NCBI GenBank assembly: GCA_016874755.1
Contig: VGTH01000037.1
Location: 1-54,908 of the forward strand
Length of the DNA: 54,908 bases
From: Deltaproteobacteria bacterium
GTDB taxonomy: Bacteria > Desulfobacterota > Binatia > UBA9968
Direction of reading: 5' to 3'
Below the pieces are notes generated by a model. It saw nothing but the letters and a program-made list of their open reading frames with translations, did no database searches and was not told where the DNA came from. Shown here piece by piece: positions 1-8,629 of the stretch. Made by a program: the position numbers and the translations under genes. Within the stretch, counting starts at the first letter, position 1, and the number at the start of each line of letters is the position of its first letter.

Positions 1-256
1 AAGTGGACCGTAAAGGCAAACAAATTCTTTCTACGGATTGTGAGAAGGGCTGCGGGATTGAAAATCGTTCAGCGTCACGGGTTTGCGCCTGGCCAGGCGA
101 AGGCATCGGGCGACGACACGATAGATTCGCTTTGATCGAGGGTTTGGTTCGCTTTTTATCTGCAACCTTAGTCTTGACAATTCCCCCCCTAGATAGCAAA
201 TTAGAGCCATTCGCGGATCGTAGGCTGCGTGTAACCATTTTGGGAGGAAACCGTTT

Positions 257-1234
257 ATGACGATATCGAAGCGACGCTTGTTTACCTATGTCGTAGGCTT
301 TATCGCAGTGCTCTGGTCGTCACAGATTATCCTTGAAACCTATGCAGAAGCCCGCGCCGGTAGCGGCCGCTCCGGTGGCTCGCGTGGCTCGCGCAGTTTC
401 CAATCGCCGGCAAAACAAACACCGGCCAGTCCAGCGCAACCGCAGCGTGAAACCATGGCTCAGCCTTCGCCCATGGCCCCTCAAGCCGGTGGTTTCATGA
501 GAACCTTTGGCATGGCGATGCTTGGCGGCTTCCTCGGATCGATGCTCTTCTCCGGCCTCGCCCACGCCACCGGCATGGGTGGTTTTGGTGGCAGCGGCTT
601 TGGCATGATTGAGTTGTTGCTTTTGGCTGGCGTCGGCTTTTTCCTCTTTCGCATGTTCAAGAATCGCGCCGCCATGGCGGGTGCCGGCGGCGGCTCGATG
701 CAATACCAGGGAACGACTTATCAGCCGCCGGTTAATACCGGCACCGCGACCTACCAGGCTCCGGCCAGCGCGCCAGTGCAACAGCCGGCAACCGCCGTCG
801 ATTACAGCTCCATCACGATGATGGACCGAAGCTTCCACCCAGACCAGTTCCTCAAGTCTGCCCAAGACATATTTTTCAAAGTGCAAGGCGCGTGGAATAA
901 GCAGGACGCCAACGCGCTGCGCAACGTGGTCGGCAACGAGTTACTGCAGAACTGGGAACAAGAGCTAAACGATCAACGCAGCAAGGGCCAGCAGAACAAG
1001 ATGGAAAACATCGCTTTGCGCGAAAGCGACATCACCGAAGCCTGGACCGAAAACGGTGAGGACTACATCACCGTACGATGGCTCGCCAACCTGCTGGACT
1101 ACACGGTGGATACCAAGACCGGCGCCGTGGTCAGCGGCAGCAACAGCGACCCGATCCAGTTCGAAGAATACTGGACCTTCAGCCGCCCAGTGGGACCGAA
1201 TGGCTGGAAGCTAAGCGCGGTCAATCAAGCTTAG
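257..1234 (+). CDS. Tim44-like domain membrane protein
   Basis: The 325-aa protein has an N-terminal hydrophobic segment (about residues 8-27, possible signal or anchor) and then a Ser/Gly/Pro/Gln-rich linker. Two glycine-rich hydrophobic stretches follow (about 85-102 and 115-132). The C-terminal part (about 195-325) has the layout of the Tim44/MRPL45-like domain: a DQFLKSAQDIFFKVQGAW helix, NALRNVVGNELLQ, then a beta-rich EEYWTFSRPVGPNGWKLS end. Bacterial proteins of this type are anchored in the inner membrane and their role is not settled. The start is well supported by a GGGAGG box about 8 bases upstream of the ATG. It is followed by a strong terminator and so appears monocistronic. Confidence 0.82.
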   Translation: MTISKRRLFTYVVGFIAVLWSSQIILETYAEARAGSGRSGGSRGSRSFQSPAKQTPASPAQPQRETMAQPSPMAPQAGGFMRTFGMAMLGGFLGSMLFSGLAHATGMGGFGGSGFGMIELLLLAGVGFFLFRMFKNRAAMAGAGGGSMQYQGTTYQPPVNTGTATYQAPASAPVQQPATAVDYSSITMMDRSFHPDQFLKSAQDIFFKVQGAWNKQDANALRNVVGNELLQNWEQELNDQRSKGQQNKMENIALRESDITEAWTENGEDYITVRWLANLLDYTVDTKTGAVVSGSNSDPIQFEEYWTFSRPVGPNGWKLSAVNQA

Positions 1235-1260
1235 TAGCTCGGGCAGCTTTCTGAAACGAA

Positions 1261-1299
1261 AAACGGACGCAAGCGTTGGGCTTGCGTCCGTTTTTTTTT
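1261..1299 (+). terminator. Rho-independent terminator
   Basis: A perfect 12-bp stem (1263-1274 with 1280-1291), a 5-base loop GTTGG and a following run of T define a classic intrinsic terminator. A-rich bases upstream also pair with the T run, so it may work in both directions between the Tim44-like gene and the convergent amidohydrolase gene. Confidence 0.92.
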
Positions 1300-1330
1300 G
1301 CAGCCTAGCCGCGCCTCAAGCCTTCCGAAA

Positions 1331-1365
1331 CTATTGCCTGTTGCCTACTGTCTATTGCCTTGTTC
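1331..1365. repeat. Degenerate heptamer array (unit about CTATTGC)
   Basis: Five consecutive 7-base units fit the pattern CTAYTGC. The array overlaps the 3' end of the amidohydrolase gene, so its last four residues (GNRQ) and stop codon are read from repeat sequence. The minus-strand unit GGCAACA recurs in the array at 38681-38715. Confidence 0.65.
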
Positions 1366-2529
1366 GAGATGATCTAGCTGAAAAAACTTAATCGCATTCC
1401 CCGCCGCCATTTTGTGTTTTTCTGCCGCCGGCACGCCCATCGTCTGTTCATCCAAAACTTTTAGCGAATTGGGCCAGCTCGTCACGATGTGGGGAAAGTC
1501 CGTCGACCACAGGATGCGGTCGACGCCAATTTCGTGGCGCAGCTTCATGCCGATGCGGTCTTCGAAAAAGCCCCAGTGGGCGTTGGTTTTCAAATATTCG
1601 CTGGGCTTTTGTTTCAGGCGCGGCAGGCCCAAATAGTTCTCTACCCAATAGTGATTGGTCTCGTACTCTTTGTCGATCTGCTCGCCAAAATAGGGCAGCC
1701 AGCCGACGTTGTTCTCTGCCCAGTAGATTTGCAGCTTGGCAAAGCGGTCAAACACGCCGGCGACGATCAACTGGCTCACTTCCACGGAGCCGGAATGGTG
1801 CGGCGCCTGGCGCGCGAAGCGCTGCACAAAATCGGTCGGTGGCCGCTCTTCGCCTTCGGGCTCTTTGGGATATTTGAACAGCGGCGTTTCACGTGAACCC
1901 ACTTTGGTGGGAAAGCTCGTGTGAATCACCAGCGGCATGTCGAGGTCCAAAGCCGCGGCCCAAAAGCGATCGTCTTCCGGCAAGGGGAAGCTCTTGGCGC
2001 TGGGAAAGGTGCTGAGCCATGCGCCTTTGAAGCCGAGTTTCTTGCAGCGCTCCATTTCGGCGATGTCCTCGGCCACGCCGCTATTGGGCAGCACCGCCAT
2101 GCCGATCAAACGATCGCGATCGACGGCGCAATATTCTTCGGCAAAAAAATCGTTGAAGCCCTGCACCACCGCGATACGCGCGGCTTTGTCGCGAATCGAC
2201 GAATTGCGCACATCGAGGGCGAACAGCACCTCGGCGTCGATGCCGTCTCTATCCTGCTCGCGCAGACGCTGCTTGGCGTCGCCGCAGCCCGGCGTATTGT
2301 CATAGTCCAACCAGGTCGGGTCGAAGTCTTTGGGATCGCGGCCGCCAAACAGGCTCGTGCCGCCGTAGATCAGCGGCTTGCCTTCCATGGCTAACGCGTC
2401 TTTGCCGTTAGCCAATTTAATCCGCCGCGGCGCGCGCTCGCGATATTGTTTAGCCACCCGGTGCGTCCAATGTTCGGGCGGCGATTCATAGTGACTGTCT
2501 GCGGAAATGAACCGATAGTTTCTTGCCAT
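1345..2529 (-). CDS. Amidohydrolase family 2 (TIM-barrel metal-dependent hydrolase)
   Basis: The 394-aa protein has the metal-binding signature of the amidohydrolase-2/ACMSD superfamily. An N-terminal ISADSHYE motif is an H-x-E variant of HxH, a mid-protein histidine lies in LVIHTSFP, and a late aspartate lies in LWSTDFPH. The family contains hydrolases and non-oxidative decarboxylases that act on ring acids and their breakdown products, so the substrate cannot be named. It is a cytoplasmic protein with no signal peptide. It lies upstream of the TctC-type binding protein gene of opposite order on the same strand, 75 bases apart, so they may be cotranscribed. The final residues come from a heptamer repeat. 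Confidence 0.8.
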   Translation of the reverse strand: MARNYRFISADSHYESPPEHWTHRVAKQYRERAPRRIKLANGKDALAMEGKPLIYGGTSLFGGRDPKDFDPTWLDYDNTPGCGDAKQRLREQDRDGIDAEVLFALDVRNSSIRDKAARIAVVQGFNDFFAEEYCAVDRDRLIGMAVLPNSGVAEDIAEMERCKKLGFKGAWLSTFPSAKSFPLPEDDRFWAAALDLDMPLVIHTSFPTKVGSRETPLFKYPKEPEGEERPPTDFVQRFARQAPHHSGSVEVSQLIVAGVFDRFAKLQIYWAENNVGWLPYFGEQIDKEYETNHYWVENYLGLPRLKQKPSEYLKTNAHWGFFEDRIGMKLRHEIGVDRILWSTDFPHIVTSWPNSLKVLDEQTMGVPAAEKHKMAAGNAIKFFQLDHLEQGNRQ

Positions 2530-2604
2530 GGCGTTTGTCCGTCGCTCTTCTATCGAGACTTCGCGGGGCGCGATGAATCGCGCCTCTAGCCTCCCTGATT
2601 AAGC

Positions 2605-3633
2605 TTATTTCAATGTCTCCTTCAACCGCTGCGCCACCGCCGGTTTGAGTGCAAACAGCCGGTCGACAATTTTCTTGAGCTCTTCGCCGCTTGCCGGCTC
2701 GGCAAGCAGGCGCGCGCGCTGCACGTCGGCGAGAAAATCGCTCGACGTCCAAGTATCCGTCAATGCTTTGCGCATCACCTGCACGCGGTCTTGGGGAGTC
2801 GACGGCGGCAGCGAGTACGCCAAGCTGATCAAAGCTGGAAACTGCACACCGGCTTCGATCAACTGGCGGTCCTCGTCGTTGGTCGCCCAATCCATGATGT
2901 AAGGAACTTTGGGCAGATCGGCGATCGGCGGCGCTTCGGTCTGCACCACCACCGACACATCGCCCGCTTCGATCTGCTTGCCCCAGAGCAGCTTCAAACC
3001 ATCCCAGCCGCCGCAGGCGCCGGCCAACTCACCGCTGTCCGCCGCCAAGCGGATTTCCGCGAAACCTTTGTAGCCGGTGATAATTTGCGTCGGCAGACGA
3101 TACACGGCCATGAGAATTTTCGGGATGTCGACGAGATTCGACCCCGGCGCCGTGCCGCCGACTTTCACCGGCGCCTTGGCGTTTTTCCACGCGTCGAAAC
3201 TGGTGATGCCGCTCGCTTTGGTAAACGCGCATACTGAATCAAACTTTGTCGGCACACCAAGATATTCAAACCTGCGCCCGTCGAACTCCACGCCGGGACG
3301 CCCCAAAACTTGCAGCATGAGCAGACCGCCGCTAAATGTTGCCACTGTCAAACCGTCGGCGCGCACCGACTTGTAAACTTGGTTGGCGAGAATCAAGCCG
3401 CCGGCGCCGGTGACGTTTTCTGCCACCACCACCGGATTGCCGGGAAGGTGTTTACCCAAATGGCGCCCGGTCATGCGCCCCCAAGTATCGAATGCACCGC
3501 CGGCCGAAGCACCGATCAAAATGCGCACGGTCTTGCCGCGGTAGAAATCATGTGTGGTCGCTTGCAGCGGTGCGACAAAGGCAAAAGCAACAGTGCTGGT
3601 CAATCCAATGAAAGCCGAAGCCTTACAAACCAT
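2605..3633 (-). CDS. TctC/Bug-family tripartite tricarboxylate transporter binding protein
   Basis: The 342-aa protein begins with a signal peptide (hydrophobic to about residue 25, cut near LQATTHDFYRG). It continues with the Bug-family start DFYRGKTVRILIGASAGGAFD and the typical VVAENVTGAGG motif. Members bind carboxylates or aromatic acids in the periplasm and hand them to TctA/TctB membrane proteins. No TctA or TctB gene is nearby, so it is an orphan binding protein. The start is supported by an AGGAGGTCGAGG box. The divergent neighbour is a sigma-54 activator gene. Confidence 0.85.
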   Translation of the reverse strand: MVCKASAFIGLTSTVAFAFVAPLQATTHDFYRGKTVRILIGASAGGAFDTWGRMTGRHLGKHLPGNPVVVAENVTGAGGLILANQVYKSVRADGLTVATFSGGLLMLQVLGRPGVEFDGRRFEYLGVPTKFDSVCAFTKASGITSFDAWKNAKAPVKVGGTAPGSNLVDIPKILMAVYRLPTQIITGYKGFAEIRLAADSGELAGACGGWDGLKLLWGKQIEAGDVSVVVQTEAPPIADLPKVPYIMDWATNDEDRQLIEAGVQFPALISLAYSLPPSTPQDRVQVMRKALTDTWTSSDFLADVQRARLLAEPASGEELKKIVDRLFALKPAVAQRLKETLK

Positions 3634-3862
3634 AACCCTCGACCTCCTGGCAACTACCGTTTCTTATCACAATTCTCACAGGCCAGTCAGGCTTTGTCCC
3701 GAAAGATCCGCACTCGACGAGCCTGTTCCTCAATCTTCCTTCAAGTCTCCGCAAATCCTTCATTGGCCCGCGCCTGCCCCGTCTTCGCTAAATCACGAGG
3801 AAAACTTCTGAATAGAATAAGAATTCAAAGGTCTAAGGGAAGGCAGCAAGCCGAAACTTTTG

Positions 3863-3892
3863 TTGACAATTCTGCGGGCGATCCTTTACACT
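3863..3892 (+). promoter_or_regulatory. Sigma-70-type promoter of the sigma-54 activator gene
   Basis: A consensus -35 TTGACA (3863-3868) is followed after 18 bases by TACACT (3887-3892). The predicted transcript would start near 3899, about 29 bases before the chosen ATG. This supports the short start at 3928 rather than the longer open frame upstream. Confidence 0.65.
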
Positions 3893-3927
3893 TTCGGTTT
3901 ACGGAAGCGTCAGCTCAGCGACAAAAC

Positions 3928-5001
3928 ATGGCAGAGACTCCCCTAAAGATGATCGGCGAGCATGCGTCGATCATACGAATCCAGGAAATCATCAAACGTG
4001 TGGCCGTGGCCGACGCTCGAGTCTTGGTCACCGGCGAGAGCGGCACCGGCAAGGAGTTGGTCGCCCGGGCGATTCACAATTTGAGCCCCCAAGCCGAGGG
4101 GCCGTTCGTGCCGGTCAACTGCGCCGCCATCCCTGAAACCTTGCTGGAAAGCGAACTGTTCGGCCACGCGCGCGGCGCGTTCACCGGCGCGCATAACAAC
4201 CGCCCTGGGTTGTTCCAACTGGCGCACCAAGGAACGATTCTTCTCGACGAAGTCGGCGAAATGCCACTGTCTCTCCAGGCCAAGCTGCTGCGCGTCCTGC
4301 AAGACGGCGAGGTGCGGCCGTTGGGTGCCAAGCACCCGGTGCCAGTCAAGGTTCGGGTCATTGCCGCCACCAACAAAGAGCTTGAACATCAGGTAGAAAA
4401 AGGCTCGTTCCGCGAGGACCTGTTCTTTCTTTTGCAAGTTATCCCGATTCACTTGCCGCCGTTGCGCGCGCGCCGCTCGGACATTCCGATATTGGTGCGC
4501 TACTTTCTCGACAAGGCTAACAAAAAGCTTGGCCTCTCGGTCAAGATCACCCAGGAAGCGGTGGTGGTTTTATGGGAGTACGATTGGCCCGGCAACATCC
4601 GCGAGCTCGAAAACGTCGTCGAGCGCCTGGTGATCTTGGCCGACGGCAGTTGCGCCGACGTTCAGGACCTCCCCTCGAACATTCGTTCCTGCGTAAGCGA
4701 CAAAAAGGGCCAGCAGATCTTGCCCGTCGGCGACGACCCAGTCGACATGCGCGACATGCGCGAAGCCACCGACCGGCTGCAGCAGCAGTTGATGGAGCAG
4801 GCGCTGCGCGTCACCAATGGCAACAAAAGCAAAGCGGCCAAGATGCTCGGCCTCAAGCGCACAACCCTAGTTGCCAAACTGCGCAAGAACGGCACGAAGA
4901 AAGCGAAGATTCTTGTCAAAGACACCCGCGCGCTCGAGGAAAGCTTGAGCACCTATCAAGCAGCCACCGAGCCGGGCAAAAAGCAGAAGCTTAACTCTTG
5001 A
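3928..5001 (+). CDS. Sigma-54-dependent transcriptional activator (AAA+ and Fis-type HTH, no receiver)
   Basis: The 357-aa bacterial enhancer-binding protein starts almost directly with the AAA+ domain. Walker A is GESGTGKE (about residues 36-43), the sigma-54 contact motif is GAFTGA, Walker B is GTILLDEVGEM, and the sensor/arginine region is REDLFFLLQVIPI. A C-terminal Fis-type helix-turn-helix (NGNKSKAAKMLGLKRTTLVAKL) follows. There is no N-terminal sensory domain. The open frame extends further upstream but that part is not homologous to anything I recognise and precedes the promoter. The next gene, 8 bases on, is a free receiver domain, so the pair may be a split response regulator. A sigma-54 promoter at 31248 is a possible distant target. 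Confidence 0.9.
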   Translation: MAETPLKMIGEHASIIRIQEIIKRVAVADARVLVTGESGTGKELVARAIHNLSPQAEGPFVPVNCAAIPETLLESELFGHARGAFTGAHNNRPGLFQLAHQGTILLDEVGEMPLSLQAKLLRVLQDGEVRPLGAKHPVPVKVRVIAATNKELEHQVEKGSFREDLFFLLQVIPIHLPPLRARRSDIPILVRYFLDKANKKLGLSVKITQEAVVVLWEYDWPGNIRELENVVERLVILADGSCADVQDLPSNIRSCVSDKKGQQILPVGDDPVDMRDMREATDRLQQQLMEQALRVTNGNKSKAAKMLGLKRTTLVAKLRKNGTKKAKILVKDTRALEESLSTYQAATEPGKKQKLNS

Positions 5002-5009
5002 GGGGGCTT

Positions 5010-5465
5010 ATGCAATCCGATCCGACCGCACAAGCGGAAAAACCCAGAATCCTCATCGTCGACGACAACAAGGGCGTGCTCGATTTTCTGATTCTGTTGT
5101 TGTCGAAGCATGAATTTTGCGGCTTGGGGGCTTCCAGCGGCGCGCAGTGTTTAGAAATCGTGCGCGAGCAGCCCATCGATCTGATCATCCTCGATGTCAT
5201 GATGCCGGTGATGGACGGCCTGCAGGTTTGCCAGGAGCTGAAAAAAATCGCGCCGGAAATACCCGTCATTCTCCTCACGGCCCGCGATGACATGGTAACC
5301 CGCGCCACGGCGATGGAGCTGGGCGTCAGTGAATTTGTCGCCAAACCCGTCAACAACCGCGACCTGCTCAATCGAGTGCGCACCCAGCTGCGCGGCGTCG
5401 AATGGGAAAAAGCCAACGAGCAGGCGTTTTCAAGAATCAGCGCCAGCGCAGCAACCAAGCACTGA
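5010..5465 (+). CDS. Stand-alone response regulator receiver (CheY-like)
   Basis: The 151-aa protein is nearly all receiver domain. It has ILIVDDN with the acidic pair at the N-terminus, the phosphoacceptor Asp in LIILDVMMPVMDG, the conserved Thr in VILLTARDD and the Lys in EFVAKPVN. There is no output domain. The ATG at 5010 follows a GAGGGGG box that overlaps the end of the sigma-54 activator gene, so the two genes are cotranscribed. It may act as the missing receiver partner of that activator or pass phosphate to another protein; no kinase gene is adjacent. Confidence 0.88.
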   Translation: MQSDPTAQAEKPRILIVDDNKGVLDFLILLLSKHEFCGLGASSGAQCLEIVREQPIDLIILDVMMPVMDGLQVCQELKKIAPEIPVILLTARDDMVTRATAMELGVSEFVAKPVNNRDLLNRVRTQLRGVEWEKANEQAFSRISASAATKH

Positions 5466-5492
5466 GCAGCTTTTCTGCGACCCGTAATAACG

Positions 5493-5525
5493 AAGGGCCC
5501 GGAGTGAGGCACTCCCGGGCCCTTT
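5493..5525 (+). terminator. Rho-independent terminator
   Basis: An AAGGGCCCGG...CCCGGGCCCTT stem has an inner AGTG/CACT pairing and an AGG loop, with one bulged C. It is followed by TTTGTGTTT. It closes the activator/receiver transcript and sits before the convergent SDR gene. Confidence 0.8.
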
Positions 5526-5606
5526 GTGTTTGCGGGCAGAGCAGACGAGTCCTAGACCCGCTGCACGGCTTTGGCTCTTTTGCGCTCGTTGCGGTTTTTT
5601 CTAGAG

Positions 5607-6353
5607 CTAGTCCCGGATCGCGAGAGCGCCACCGTCCACAGGTAGATCGACCGCGTAGATAAATTCCGATTCATCTGAAACCATGAAGACCACTGCTTTG
5701 GCAATGTCCATTGGCACGCCGCGCCGGCCGGCGAGATTTTTTACGAAACGGTTTTCCGGCACATCCTGTTGACCGACCGGCGAGCCGATCCGGTTCGGCG
5801 ACACGGAATTGACCCGAATGCCCTCCGGCGCCAACTGCACGGCAATGGAGCGAGTCAAATTCAGCACGCCGGCTTTCGCTGTCGTATACGCGGTCGCTTC
5901 TTTGCGGCCCCAATGGCCCGAGGTCGAAGCGATGTTGACGATGCGCCCTTTGCGCTTTTGATCGATCATGACTTTTGCCGCGGCGCGCGTGCAGTACCAG
6001 ACGCTGCGCAAGCACACGTCCATGGTGCGGTTCCATTCCTCTTCGGAGATATCGAAAATGGTTTTGTGGTCGGTCCAAGCGGCGTTGTTGACCAGAATAT
6101 CAACGGTGCCGAACTGTTTCACGACGGTTTGCACCATGCTATCGACGGACGAGGCCGACGACACGTCGCAAACAACCGAGATCGCCTTGCCGGGATTTTT
6201 CTCGTTGATTTGATGGGCCACGGTGCTGCCGCGGCCCGGATCGAGGTCGACCACCGCCACCTTGGCGCCTTCTTGCACAAACAATTTCGCCACGTCTTCG
6301 CCGATATTGCGACCAGCGCCGGTGACAATCGCCACCTGATCTTTCAGTCTCAT
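5607..6353 (-). CDS. SDR-family oxidoreductase
   Basis: The 248-aa classical short-chain dehydrogenase/reductase has the cofactor motif VTGAGRNIGE (Asn replaces the usual Gly in GxxxGxG), acidic DLDP after beta-2 suggesting NAD(H), the NNAA motif, the catalytic Ser in NIASTSG and the Y-x3-K pair in AYTTAKAG. The C-terminus DGGALAIRD is typical. The substrate is unknown. The start has a CGGAGGA box eight bases upstream. It lies 160 bases from an NMT1-type binding protein gene on the same strand. Confidence 0.87.
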   Translation of the reverse strand: MRLKDQVAIVTGAGRNIGEDVAKLFVQEGAKVAVVDLDPGRGSTVAHQINEKNPGKAISVVCDVSSASSVDSMVQTVVKQFGTVDILVNNAAWTDHKTIFDISEEEWNRTMDVCLRSVWYCTRAAAKVMIDQKRKGRIVNIASTSGHWGRKEATAYTTAKAGVLNLTRSIAVQLAPEGIRVNSVSPNRIGSPVGQQDVPENRFVKNLAGRRGVPMDIAKAVVFMVSDESEFIYAVDLPVDGGALAIRD

Positions 6354-6513
6354 GATTTCCTCCGTTATGAATTGCTACTAAAGTCTGTCCATAACAGAAG
6401 GACTGAGAAAGGTCCAGACGGAAAAATTAAAGACACGAATCCGCTCCACCCATCGTCGTGCGGAGGGAAAAAAGACAGGCGCAGGGAAGCAAACTTCCGA
6501 CGTTTGCCGGTTT

Positions 6514-7521
6514 TTAGAGACTCACTTTCTCGGTGTAGAGATCTTTCAGAAACTTGCTGTTCTTCAGTTCGTCGAGAAAGCGCGGCTCGATGATATCCGC
6601 CGGCTTCACCGGCTTGGCGCGTTTGTCGAGCGCAGCGCCGACGTCGACCAACGCTTGCAACGCCTCGCCGTTGAGATCCGGCAGCGGGCGCAGCTGGGCG
6701 GAGAAGCTGTCATGCATCGCATCGACCGTCATGCTTTGGTTGCTCGGGAAATATTTTTTCAGAATTGCCAGGCTTTCATTGCGCTTGGTGACAAAGTGGT
6801 GAATCGCCTCAGCGTAGCCCTTCATGAAGCGGCGTAGCGTCTCCTCTTCGCGTTTGACCAGCGTGCGCGTCGTCATCAGCAAATCGGTGATCACCGGCAC
6901 GGTTTTCACTTCGAGCACTTTGATGCCGATTTTTTTTGCTTCGTTGGCGACGTCTTCACCAAGGGGCGCGCCTTGGACCAAATTCTTCGAAAGCGCCAAA
7001 GCGCGCGCTGGGGCGAGACCGGCCGCCACCAACTCAACGTCCTTGGCCGGATCAAGCCCAGCCCGGCGTAAGATCACGCGAGCGATGAGATCCGAACGAG
7101 CGCCCAAAGCCGACACGCCAACCTTTTGGCCTTTGAGATCCTTGACCGAGCTAATCGCCGAAGTGACGCCCATGCCATATTGGTAAAAGCTCACATGGCC
7201 GCCGAGAAAGGCCAAATCCGCGCCGCTTGCGACCGGCTGGAGAATCGCCAGCGGATTGCCAAAGCCGATCAAAATATCGACGCCCAGAAGCGACTGAACG
7301 CCGGCCGAAAGCGTGTCGCGGATCGGCAATTCTTCGATGTCCACGCCATTTTTCTTAAACAGCCCGGAGTCGACGCCGACGTACGCCACCGCCGTGCCGA
7401 TCTCCCAGCCGGCATAGGCCAACCGTAGTTTTCGACCATTCTCCGCAGCCGCGGCCGGTAACGAGAAGAAAGCCAGCGCACCGAGCACCACAACGACACA
7501 AAAACCACGGCGAATTCTCAT
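6514..7521 (-). CDS. NMT1/SsuA-type ABC transporter substrate-binding protein
   Basis: The 335-aa protein has a signal peptide (h-region VVVVLGALAFFSLPAAAA). It carries the NitT/TauT binding-protein pattern: LRLAYAGWEIGTAVAYVGVD near the N-terminus, a GADLAFLGG segment, DLKGQKVGVSALGARSDL, and a C-terminal helical part with EETLRRFMKGYAEAIHHF. These proteins capture small organic anions, thiamine precursors or aromatic compounds in the periplasm. No permease or ATPase gene is next to it. The ligand is unknown. Confidence 0.85.
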   Translation of the reverse strand: MRIRRGFCVVVVLGALAFFSLPAAAAENGRKLRLAYAGWEIGTAVAYVGVDSGLFKKNGVDIEELPIRDTLSAGVQSLLGVDILIGFGNPLAILQPVASGADLAFLGGHVSFYQYGMGVTSAISSVKDLKGQKVGVSALGARSDLIARVILRRAGLDPAKDVELVAAGLAPARALALSKNLVQGAPLGEDVANEAKKIGIKVLEVKTVPVITDLLMTTRTLVKREEETLRRFMKGYAEAIHHFVTKRNESLAILKKYFPSNQSMTVDAMHDSFSAQLRPLPDLNGEALQALVDVGAALDKRAKPVKPADIIEPRFLDELKNSKFLKDLYTEKVSL

Positions 7522-7746
7522 ATGAAAAACCTCACACGCCTAAAACCTATATCGCACATTCTTACATTGTCCAATATTAAGATCGTGCCGTGCAAGCGAC
7601 TTTGTTAACTTCTCGCGCCAAGCGCAGCTGAGCGCGACCCCGTCGTAGGCGCCGGCGGGATTTTGCGTTGCAACCATGGAGCGTGAGACCGCTGACGAGT
7701 TGCCAAATGCCGCTAGCCTGATTTGCAAGAACTCATGATTTCATCT

Positions 7747-7759
7747 ACGATAATATCGT
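7747..7759. promoter_or_regulatory. 13-bp palindrome upstream of the ferredoxin gene
   Basis: ACGATAATATCGT is a perfect odd palindrome 46 bases upstream of the ferredoxin ATG. A related half-site (CACGATAAAATC) follows about 20 bases later. The position and the embedded TAATAT (a possible -10) suggest an operator. This is inference; no regulator is identified. Confidence 0.35.
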
Positions 7760-7804
7760 TTCTCTCCGGTGAAATTCACGATAAAATCTTGGAGGTTTGA
7801 CCGA

Positions 7805-8620
7805 ATGGCGACGATGATCACAACCGATTGCATCAGCTGCGGCGCGTGCGAACCGGAGTGTCCGAACAACGCGATCTCGCAGGGCGATCCGATCTTCGTC
7901 ATCGACGCCAAGCTCTGCACCGAGTGCGTCGGCTTTCACGATTACGAGGCCTGTGCCGCGGTCTGCCCGGTCGATTGCTGTGTCACCGATCAGAATAATA
8001 TTGAGAGCGAAGAGGTTTTGATCGCCCGCGCCAAACAGCTCCACCCCGAAACTCAGTTCGGCGACAATTTCGAGTCGCGTTTCCGCAAAGGCCAGGGTAA
8101 AGCCGGAGCGCCGGCAAACGGCGGAGCCGCCGCAGCGGTAGCCAACAGCGACGGGGCCGCAGCCACAGGCCAACCAGCCGCTGCCGGTGTCCCGGTGTAC
8201 GCGGAGGCGGAAGTCAACTTCCAAGAGCTGCCGCCCATCGATTCGTGGACCGTGCCGATGCGCTGTTACAAGTGCAACGAGCCCCATGTCGAGCCGGTCA
8301 CCAACTTCGCCATCGGCAATGTTATTTTCTGCCCGCACTGCCACAAATCCACCGTCGTGCGCGACAACTTGAACTACCACATCCGCACGCTGCTCAAAGA
8401 CGCCTACGACAAGTGGGAGACCGAGCAGGCGCAGTTCTTGGCGCGGCGCGAGCAAGAGCTGGCGCAACTGATGGAGAAGCGCGCCAAAGAAGCGGAAACT
8501 TTTGAGACCCATCAAAAGCACGAGCTCGAACGGATCCGCCAGCAATTGGATGTCATCGGCGACAATTACGATGCCCCGGGCAAACCGCTCAGGAAGGGCA
8601 ATCGCTTTCGCTGGAGCTAG
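7805..8620 (+). CDS. 4Fe-4S ferredoxin with C-terminal zinc-ribbon and coiled-coil extension
   Basis: The 271-aa protein starts with a 2[4Fe-4S] ferredoxin fold. The first motif is CISCGACEPECP and the second is CTEC-x8-C-x3-CPVDC, with the eight-residue insertion before the third Cys that is typical of Alvin-type or benzoyl-CoA-reductase ferredoxins. After an Ala/Gly-rich linker (about residues 97-132) comes a CYKC...CPHC pair, probably a zinc ribbon, and then a charged helix rich in Glu and Arg (about 205-255) that looks like a coiled coil. The start at 7805 follows a TTGGAGG box. The C-terminal part is not a known ferredoxin partner domain to me. It overlaps no gene; a membrane protein gene follows 9 bases later. 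Confidence 0.82.
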   Translation: MATMITTDCISCGACEPECPNNAISQGDPIFVIDAKLCTECVGFHDYEACAAVCPVDCCVTDQNNIESEEVLIARAKQLHPETQFGDNFESRFRKGQGKAGAPANGGAAAAVANSDGAAATGQPAAAGVPVYAEAEVNFQELPPIDSWTVPMRCYKCNEPHVEPVTNFAIGNVIFCPHCHKSTVVRDNLNYHIRTLLKDAYDKWETEQAQFLARREQELAQLMEKRAKEAETFETHQKHELERIRQQLDVIGDNYDAPGKPLRKGNRFRWS

Positions 8621-8629
8621 CGCCGTTTC

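Noticed and set aside
3-260. Open frame before the Tim44-like gene
   Set aside because: No homology, odd composition, no ribosome site, and it overlaps the start region of a well-supported gene. It is more likely promoter DNA.
320-886. Long antisense frame within the Tim44-like gene
   Set aside because: It is a shadow of a GC-rich, Gly/Ser/Ala-rich coding region. It has His/Arg/Ala-rich composition and no ribosome site.
3310-3927. Long N-terminal extension of the sigma-54 activator
   Set aside because: The frame is open but overlaps the opposite-strand binding-protein gene and precedes a consensus promoter. The sequence is not a sensory domain.
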